Program-made: the position numbers and the translations under genes
NCBI GenBank assembly: GCA_965223235.1
Contig: CBDCVV010000001.1
Location: 21,490-85,489, forward strand
DNA: 64,000 bases
Source: UBA2589 sp965223235
GTDB lineage: Bacteria; Gemmatimonadota; Gemmatimonadetes; Longimicrobiales; Gaopeijiaceae
Direction: 5' to 3'
Notes under the pieces: generated by a model
The model's database searches: none
What the model saw: only the letters and a program-made list of their open reading frames with translations
What the model was told of the DNA's origin: nothing
Part shown: positions 58,795-64,000 of the stretch, piece after piece
How the letters are laid out: every line of letters begins with the position of its first letter
Position numbering within the stretch: position 1 is the first letter of the stretch

Positions 58795-60483
58795 CTACCA
58801 TCCGACCTCAGCGACTCGGGCGGGGAGGCGAAAAACCCAAAGCCGGTCGCCTGACAGCACGGCAAGATGCTGCGCGTCGCCAACCATGAACGTTACCGGT
58901 GAGCCCGGGCCTCCCCCCAACTCCGCTACCCACAACTCGCTACCATTCAACGAGTTGTAGGCTTTGAAGACTCCATCGGACGATGCTGCGAATACGAGGT
59001 TCCCAGCCGTTGCTAGGACTCCACCGTTTCTTTGAGTCTCGAGGCTAACCCGCCATCGCTCCATTCGCATGACAGGATCCCAGGCACTCAGGAAGCCGGG
59101 AGGATCGACCTGCGGCGGCGGAGAGGGCCGTCGCCCACCGGCGAGCCCCGAATTGTGCCGGCCGGGGATCGGATCGAACGTTTCGGCCACCCGAAAGTAC
59201 CCCACGGTATTCTGTCCAGGTATGTACATCAGCTCGGTCATCGGGCTCCACGCCATGGGAGCCCACGTGCGGGCCCCCTGTGGGCCGGGCGACACCCAGG
59301 CGCCACGCTTTCCATAGCGAGCAGCGTCTGTCTCGATCGGACGACCGGTCAGAAGATCCACGCCGCTCGCCCAGGTGACACGAGCATAGGCGTCGCCTGC
59401 GAGGACGTCACCGGTCATCCGATCAAGAACGTAGAAAAAACCGTTCTTTGAAGCCTGCATCACCACCGGTCGTGTCCGACCCTCGATCACCAACTCGGCC
59501 AAAACAAGGTTCTGCGTTGCGGTGTAGTCCCATTCCTCCCCAGGCGTGGTCTGATAGTACCAACGCAACCCCCCAGAATCGGCGTCGAGCGCGAGGATCG
59601 AAGCGAGATAGAGGTTGTCCCCCTGACCGCCACTCCGGTGGTCACGGCTCCAAGGGGAGCCGTTCCCAGTGCCCACGAACAGCGTGTTAGTCTCCGCATC
59701 GTGCGTCAGCGCGTCCCAGACCGTGCCTCCGCCCCCGAGCCGCCACCACTCGCCGCTCCAGGTTCCTGCGGCTGATTCCATCGCCGCGTTCTCGAAACCA
59801 TCGCTCGGATTCCCAGGAACGGTGTAGAACCGCCACACTTCTTCGCCGGTGTCCACCGCATACGCTGCGACGAAGCCCCTCACGCCGAGATCCGCGCCGC
59901 CGTTCCCGATCACCACCAGAGAAGAGATCACTATCGGGGCGCCCGTGATCGTATATGAGGAGCCTTCGGGAACGGTTTGTCTGACCCAGATCGGTCGGCC
60001 GGTCGCGGCATCTAGGGCAGCCAAACGACCGTCGAGGAGGCCGACGAAGACTCTGCCGTCGGCTACGGCGACCCCGCGATTAACCGGACCGCAACAGAAG
60101 ACGGGGTCACCACCAATGGCCCCCAGTCGGCCAACCCCCGGATCCCAGGTCCATCGCGTAGCTCCCGTCCGAGCATCGAGCGCGGTGACGACGGACCACG
60201 GCGCCGTGACATAGATGGTTCCATTCACAACGATAGGAGTGGCTTCGAGACGTGCGCCAGCGGCGTCGATTCCAGCGGACCAAGCGACCTCAAGCAAATG
60301 CACGTTATCCGCAGTGATCTGTCGCAAGCTACTGTAACGACTTCCGGTGGGGTCTCCGCCATGGTGTAGCCAATCGACACCCGACCCCACTTCGATTCGC
60401 CCGTTTCCACCATTCATGTGACCGTAACTGCAGCCTGCAAGTGAGATTGAGGCGGCGGCCATCGCAGCCACTCTCCAGCGCAC
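58795..60483 (-). CDS. PQQ-dependent dehydrogenase-like quinoprotein, lipoprotein
   Basis: GTG at 60483 with GGAG upstream is preferred (562 aa); the frame is open to 60585 within the upstream gene. Lipobox SISLAGC. The PQQ-type eight-bladed propeller is shown by HHGGDPTGSRYSSLRQITADNVHLLEVAW, the vicinal pair FCCGPVNRGVAV (Cys130-Cys131, the disulfide that stacks on PQQ in alcohol dehydrogenases), ALDARTGATRWTW, ALDADSGGLRWYYQ and GNLVFAASSDGVFKAYNSLNGSELW. It is likely a periplasmic alcohol- or sugar-oxidising enzyme or a related binding protein. No cytochrome c gene is adjacent, and the Ca and catalytic Asp were not verified. Confidence 0.78.
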   Translation of the reverse strand: MRWRVAAMAAASISLAGCSYGHMNGGNGRIEVGSGVDWLHHGGDPTGSRYSSLRQITADNVHLLEVAWSAGIDAAGARLEATPIVVNGTIYVTAPWSVVTALDARTGATRWTWDPGVGRLGAIGGDPVFCCGPVNRGVAVADGRVFVGLLDGRLAALDAATGRPIWVRQTVPEGSSYTITGAPIVISSLVVIGNGGADLGVRGFVAAYAVDTGEEVWRFYTVPGNPSDGFENAAMESAAGTWSGEWWRLGGGGTVWDALTHDAETNTLFVGTGNGSPWSRDHRSGGQGDNLYLASILALDADSGGLRWYYQTTPGEEWDYTATQNLVLAELVIEGRTRPVVMQASKNGFFYVLDRMTGDVLAGDAYARVTWASGVDLLTGRPIETDAARYGKRGAWVSPGPQGARTWAPMAWSPMTELMYIPGQNTVGYFRVAETFDPIPGRHNSGLAGGRRPSPPPQVDPPGFLSAWDPVMRMERWRVSLETQRNGGVLATAGNLVFAASSDGVFKAYNSLNGSELWVAELGGGPGSPVTFMVGDAQHLAVLSGDRLWVFRLPARVAEVGW

Positions 60484-60493
60484 CCCGAGACTC

Positions 60494-61606
60494 CTAGTCC
60501 CAGTCAAGTCGGTAGACTCGTACGAACTCGCGATCCAGCTCATCCCGCCAGACACCCACAACACGGCCTTCCCATACCTGGTCAACCCGAAACCGGTCTG
60601 GAGTCCCGACGGCGGCGATCAGGACACCTGCCGGATTGAAGACAGACCATTCCCCACCTTGATCTGGCCCCTCACGAAGGTGGCGCCAGCGCTGCACCCA
60701 CACGTTCCCCACATCATCGACCAGCAACCGAGACACCTCTGGTAGATCTCTCCCTGAAGGAATCATCTCTTCAAGTAGAGTCGCTCGCTCTGGGAAGATC
60801 TCTCGGAGCACGTCATCCGAAGCCGAAGACGATCTATCTGGTCCCGAGAAGGTCCGTGAACTTACCCCGTCACTCGAAAAGGCGGTCACCTCAAAGGCGC
60901 TCCCAGTCGCCACAAAGACCTCGCTTGCTCCAATCGCGATCTTGGTTTCGCGGAAGAACGTTCCATTCCCGAGGATTCGCAGTCCTCTTCGTCCTCCGTC
61001 GAGCCCTTCGCCTCCCGGGACAGTCGCGACTGTGTTGAGAAGCTGGCCGCGCTGATCCAAGCGCAGGAGCGTCGACGAGTATTCGAAGTAGCCCGACGGA
61101 CTCAACGGGACGTTCCGAATCAAAGCCAAGAGGCTCCCATCTCCAAACCTTCCGATGACTTCGGGAGGCGGCGCACCGAGCATGTTCGCCGTGACAGCAA
61201 CCTCCCCGGCGGCGTCGAATACCGTTACTCGAAACTGATTCCAGTCCCATGAAAGGATTGAATCCCCAGGCAACACCTGCAGCCGCGAAAGCATCTGGAA
61301 TTCGCCAGGGCCTTGCCCCTCGTTCCCGATAGTCGCCACGTGGGATCCGCCGTCGTCGAACACGAGTATGCGCTGGGCTCCATCGGCGACGATGATCCGT
61401 CCATCAGACAGCATACCCGTCGCTGTCACCCGATAGAGGTCACCGGGAAAGGAACCGATCGGGTCACCGATCGATACCGTCGGGCGATCCTCGAGTCTCC
61501 AGACATCTTGAGCGGATCCAGGCATTCCGAAGAAGCAAAGACCAACAGCGGGGATCACGAGCCATTGCAAAGCCATCACCGGCGGCTTAGAGCGGGTTGT
61601 CTTCAT
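60494..61606 (-). CDS. secreted six-bladed beta-propeller protein
   Basis: A 370-aa protein with a signal peptide (LVIPAVGLCFFGMPGSAQ). Repeats such as LSDGRIIVADGAQRILVFDDGGSHVATIGNEGQGPGEFQMLSRLQVLPGDSILSWDWNQFRVTVFD are the standard blade sequence of the 6-bladed propeller family, which often carries GxGPGEF. Overlaps the upstream propeller gene by 20 bases. Related propellers are paired with small secreted peptides in Bacteroidota; the ligand is unknown. Confidence 0.8.
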   Translation of the reverse strand: MKTTRSKPPVMALQWLVIPAVGLCFFGMPGSAQDVWRLEDRPTVSIGDPIGSFPGDLYRVTATGMLSDGRIIVADGAQRILVFDDGGSHVATIGNEGQGPGEFQMLSRLQVLPGDSILSWDWNQFRVTVFDAAGEVAVTANMLGAPPPEVIGRFGDGSLLALIRNVPLSPSGYFEYSSTLLRLDQRGQLLNTVATVPGGEGLDGGRRGLRILGNGTFFRETKIAIGASEVFVATGSAFEVTAFSSDGVSSRTFSGPDRSSSASDDVLREIFPERATLLEEMIPSGRDLPEVSRLLVDDVGNVWVQRWRHLREGPDQGGEWSVFNPAGVLIAAVGTPDRFRVDQVWEGRVVGVWRDELDREFVRVYRLDWD

Positions 61607-62777
61607 CGAGCTCCGTAGCGTTACAGTTAGTCACTTCGTTAACCGATGGGCCGGCGAACGGATTCCTGTAGCCAATAACCTGGGTTCTCCGCGGGTCATC
61701 CAACGGGCTGATCGCCACATAGACGACGTGATCCGTCGCGGCCAGGGCGTGTATCCTCTCCGCACCTAAGTCGAAGATCCTCACTCTTGATCCATCCGCC
61801 CGAACCGCAGTCAAGACTGAGGTTAGGTCCCCCCGGAGCTGCTCTACGAAGAAATCACCACTCGGACTGATCGCCAGATGGCCGCTGTGAGGCATCATCG
61901 CCACGCGTACCATCGGAGCGGAATCGGGGTAGAGAGGATCGGGAAGAATGGAGGCCGTCGGCTCCGGCGTCGAGTGAAGTATGGGGAGTCCGATCGTGCG
62001 AACTGGTGTTTCAGAGCCACCCTTGGGAAACGCGAGAAGCCGTCCGTCGGACGCCCTCGCGAACCAAAGAGTATCGGCGTGAAGGGCAAGTCGGCCCCAG
62101 CTTAGTTTCCCGGCGAACAGAGGGTCGCTCTCGGCGAGGACCACCCCGTATCGATTGACGAGGTTCCCGCCGGGCCCCCAGACACGTATCGGCGGGCCAG
62201 GCAGGTTTAGCGAGCCCGACACTTCTAGGCGCGACCTCGCCTCAAACGTTTCGTAGAGATTTCCTTCAGCGTCCAGCGCGATGTCACCGCCCGCGCGCTT
62301 CGACTCGCGAAGAGCCTCCTCCGGAAACCGGTTCTGCCCAACTACCACGCCATCCTTAGAGACTCGGACGACGGTGTTTCGCCGTTGGTCCACTACTGCA
62401 AGAGACCCCTTGGATGAGGCGGCCAGGGTACTCAGGCGTCCGACAATACTCGAGTCTCTGCCACCCAAATACAGACTGTGGGAATGGGTAGGAGGGGCAC
62501 CTCCGAACCAATGAATCGCACGATCGCCGGCGTCGGCCACAACGATACGGCATCGGTCAGGTCCAACCGCAGCGAGATCGACCGTTTCCTGCATCCGGAA
62601 GGACCATCCTTCGGGCGTGGCAAACTCATGAATTGGCCGCATTCTCTCGATGGATTCGACCGAGAGCCGGTCGGAACCGAGATCAGGGGGCTCCATCGTT
62701 CTCTCGCCAGTAGCCCCGCACGATATGAGCATACCACTCAGGACCCCGACGGCGACCGTCCGCAAACCCTGGATCAT
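61587..62777 (-). CDS. six-bladed propeller-like lipoprotein
   Basis: A 396-aa protein with lipobox VLSGMLISC. Blade-like repeats: VGPDRCRIVVADAGDRAIHWFGGAPPTHSHSLYLGG, LAASSKGSLAVVDQRRNTVVRVSKDGVVV, ALDAEGNLYETF, LALHADTLWFARASDGRLLAFPKGG and LAISPSGDFFVEQLRGD. More diverged than the next gene, but the same fold is likely. ATGA overlap with the thioredoxin-like gene. It may be a surface receptor or binding partner for the peptide encoded first in the operon (inference). Confidence 0.65.
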   Translation of the reverse strand: MIQGLRTVAVGVLSGMLISCGATGERTMEPPDLGSDRLSVESIERMRPIHEFATPEGWSFRMQETVDLAAVGPDRCRIVVADAGDRAIHWFGGAPPTHSHSLYLGGRDSSIVGRLSTLAASSKGSLAVVDQRRNTVVRVSKDGVVVGQNRFPEEALRESKRAGGDIALDAEGNLYETFEARSRLEVSGSLNLPGPPIRVWGPGGNLVNRYGVVLAESDPLFAGKLSWGRLALHADTLWFARASDGRLLAFPKGGSETPVRTIGLPILHSTPEPTASILPDPLYPDSAPMVRVAMMPHSGHLAISPSGDFFVEQLRGDLTSVLTAVRADGSRVRIFDLGAERIHALAATDHVVYVAISPLDDPRRTQVIGYRNPFAGPSVNEVTNCNATELDEDNPL

Positions 62778-63361
62778 GACCCGGCGATGACCGTAACACC
62801 GGCATCGTTGATATCGTCTTCATCGATGTAGCAGCCTTCCTCAAAACTCGCATACGGCGCCAACTCGCCACCCACTTCGCCGTGAAGGATAAGGCCGTCT
62901 TCGTTGAGAACGACATGGAACGGCACCGCGATCACCCCAGCCTTAAGAAGCTCAGAGTGCGCTGATCCATTGGCCCAGAATTGGTCGACCGGAAAGGCGG
63001 GGTCCGCGAGCGCCCCGTCTACCTCCCCGTCGTCGACAACAATCCAGAATGTGACCCAATTTGGGGGAACTGAAGCCCCGGACGCGGAGTTGAGCGCGGT
63101 AGTCGTCCATGCACGCGCGAGAGCACTGCAATTAGGACAAGTACGGTTGGCGACGATGACGTACCGGCAAACCCCTGATGCCACATCACTGATAGGCGTC
63201 GGCCCGACAAGACCAGGACCCGTCACGTTCACTTCGATTCTCTGTCCCAGAGCAAGAGGAGGGAGCGCCTGAGAATCAATGGCTCGGTCCCTGGCGAAGC
63301 TCACCAGTGCTGACATTGCCAGTAGGACTATCAAGGCGTCCCCCCATCCCACTCTCTTCAT
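62774..63361 (-). CDS. membrane-anchored thioredoxin-fold protein with CPNC motif
   Basis: A 195-aa protein: N-terminal membrane anchor (about 6-23), then a thioredoxin-like domain with the redox motif RTCPNCSAL (Cys75, Cys78) and the cis-Pro loop VIAVPFHVVLNEDG. A dithiol pair suggests disulfide oxidation, reduction or isomerisation in the periplasm. It starts 19 bases after the cysteine-rich peptide gene and is therefore well placed to act on that peptide's disulfides (inference). ATGA overlap with the propeller lipoprotein downstream. Confidence 0.75.
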   Translation of the reverse strand: MKRVGWGDALIVLLAMSALVSFARDRAIDSQALPPLALGQRIEVNVTGPGLVGPTPISDVASGVCRYVIVANRTCPNCSALARAWTTTALNSASGASVPPNWVTFWIVVDDGEVDGALADPAFPVDQFWANGSAHSELLKAGVIAVPFHVVLNEDGLILHGEVGGELAPYASFEEGCYIDEDDINDAGVTVIAGS

Positions 63362-63380
63362 CTAGTGGACCTCCCAATCG

Positions 63381-63575
63381 CTAGAAGTAGTAGCAATCGA
63401 GGTGGTTGTTGCAGCCACCGATGCTGGATGGAACGCAGAGGGTCGGACTGCAGTCGTAGCAAGCACCCCATGTCGAGGTCTCGTCCGCTACCAGGCCGAG
63501 CGGGTTCCACACAGCGAAGTTCAGCGCGACCAAGGCGCAAACTACGCTGACTCGAAGCAAGTTCCGTAGATTCAT
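63381..63575 (-). CDS. small secreted cysteine-rich peptide
   Basis: A 64-aa precursor. GGGAG 8 bases upstream supports the ATG at 63575. A hydrophobic signal (about 8-22) is followed by a possible cleavage site after VA (residue 30). The mature part of about 34 residues has five cysteines (39, 42, 47, 55, 61) in the pattern CxxC-x4-C-x7-C-x5-C and ends CYYF. No known peptide family is recognised; the placement of a short Cys-rich exported peptide before propeller genes recalls NVEALA-type peptides of Bacteroidota. First gene of the operon that continues to 57332. Confidence 0.65.
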   Translation of the reverse strand: MNLRNLLRVSVVCALVALNFAVWNPLGLVADETSTWGACYDCSPTLCVPSSIGGCNNHLDCYYF

Positions 63576-63814
63576 GAGATTGGCTCCCTAGCGATGATGT
63601 GAGACTGCTGACTCCCACAATGCGTTCGACAGATGAAGTCCTCAACGGCATTCCCGGAAATCCCTCCGACAAATCCGGAGCAACTTTAGTCTTTCGCAGC
63701 GGGTAAGAGACATCTCCAAGGGTGAGCCCGCTTCGAGAGCCTCTCTTACAGGAGCTGAGCAGGGCTAAGCGGGCTATAACTGAATTTGCATCCGTCCCCA
63801 TCCGGCGTGCGATT
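63576..63814. promoter_or_regulatory. leader region of the cysteine-rich peptide operon
   Basis: A 239-base gap between the HTH gene end (63815) and the peptide gene. It should carry the operon promoter on the minus strand. A short Met-starting frame on the minus strand across this region has no family-like features. No clear hairpin was found. Confidence 0.3.
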
Positions 63815-64000
63815 TCACACTGACTGACTGCGGTTGTTCTCACAATCAATCAGCCACGCCCTCACGCCCTTGACGGGAACGGTGAGGTCCCGACATACGA
63901 CACCCAGCGGCATGGACAACAACCGGACGGAGAGTCGCTCGAGGGTTCTGCGATGTACTCCAAACCGCACGGCAATCCGCTCCCACGACGCTTCCGAGCT
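63815..64000 (-). CDS. helix-turn-helix protein, C-terminal part (gene enters from right edge)
   Basis: On the minus strand the frame is open from the window edge to a TGA at 63815-63817, encoding the last 61 residues of a larger protein. The visible segment SWERIAVRFGVHRRTLERL looks like an HTH motif. The rest (VVCRDLTVPVKGVRAWLIDCE) is a small alpha/beta tail. It lies directly upstream of, and in the same direction as, the peptide operon and may be its regulator. Start and family cannot be seen. Confidence 0.55.
   Translation of the reverse strand, partial: SSEASWERIAVRFGVHRRTLERLSVRLLSMPLGVVCRDLTVPVKGVRAWLIDCENNRSQSV

Noticed and set aside
1..64000. CRISPR arrays, rRNA genes and riboswitches
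   Set aside because: No regularly spaced repeats, rRNA-like blocks or known riboswitch cores were seen on either strand.

Overview
This is a GC-rich, gene-dense bacterial chromosome window. Nothing here is a phylogenetic marker, but the gene mix resembles Gemmatimonadota, with Acidobacteriota as the main alternative. That mix is three MacB-like ADOP permeases (two of them behind PadR regulators), a PD40-propeller/amidohydrolase fusion, many small lipoproteins, several six-bladed propeller proteins, ECF sigma factors with zinc-finger partners, and very frequent ATGA or GTGA gene overlaps. The assignment is inference.

Layout. 1-4.25 kb: HEAT-repeat protein, processive glycosyltransferase and BarA-type hybrid kinase in one operon. 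4.3-20.5 kb: mostly secreted or envelope enzymes, comprising an esterase, an NHL-propeller lipoprotein, an RnfD-like membrane protein with a cysteine-rich tail, a SUMF1-fold protein, a class III CoA transferase, the PD40-amidohydrolase, a second amidohydrolase, a lipoprotein gene split by two frameshifts, and a LytS/LytTR/thioredoxin-like operon. 20.5-35.1 kb: three ADOP permeases (the third frameshifted), two PadR genes with clear operator-like palindromes, a bicupin, an acetamidase and an unrecognised P-loop/membrane-protein pair. 35.1-46.3 kb: metallo-beta-lactamase-fold hydrolase, amphi-Trp and YCII proteins, an ECF42-type sigma factor, a porin/PstS-like/hybrid-kinase operon, a serpin, and an ECF sigma/anti-sigma locus.

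46.4-57.3 kb is an accessory region. It holds HipBA, decayed genes, a compact four-gene operon (metallophosphoesterase, ORC/CDC6-like P-loop ATPase, an unknown protein with a DYSSMSR motif, and a Dam-type methylase), a tRNA-Lys(TTT), an integrase fragment, and an IS30 element nested in an IS3-family remnant. The operon is the best candidate for an undescribed, possibly anti-phage, system.

57.3-64.0 kb is a seven-gene minus-strand operon that starts with a tiny cysteine-rich secreted peptide. It continues with a CPNC thioredoxin-fold protein, two six-bladed propeller proteins, a PQQ-type quinoprotein and two membrane proteins. The layout recalls the NVEALA-peptide/propeller loci of Bacteroidota and is the second candidate for an unusual system.

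At least four genes are broken by single-base indels, mostly in G or C runs. Some may be sequence errors rather than true pseudogenes.
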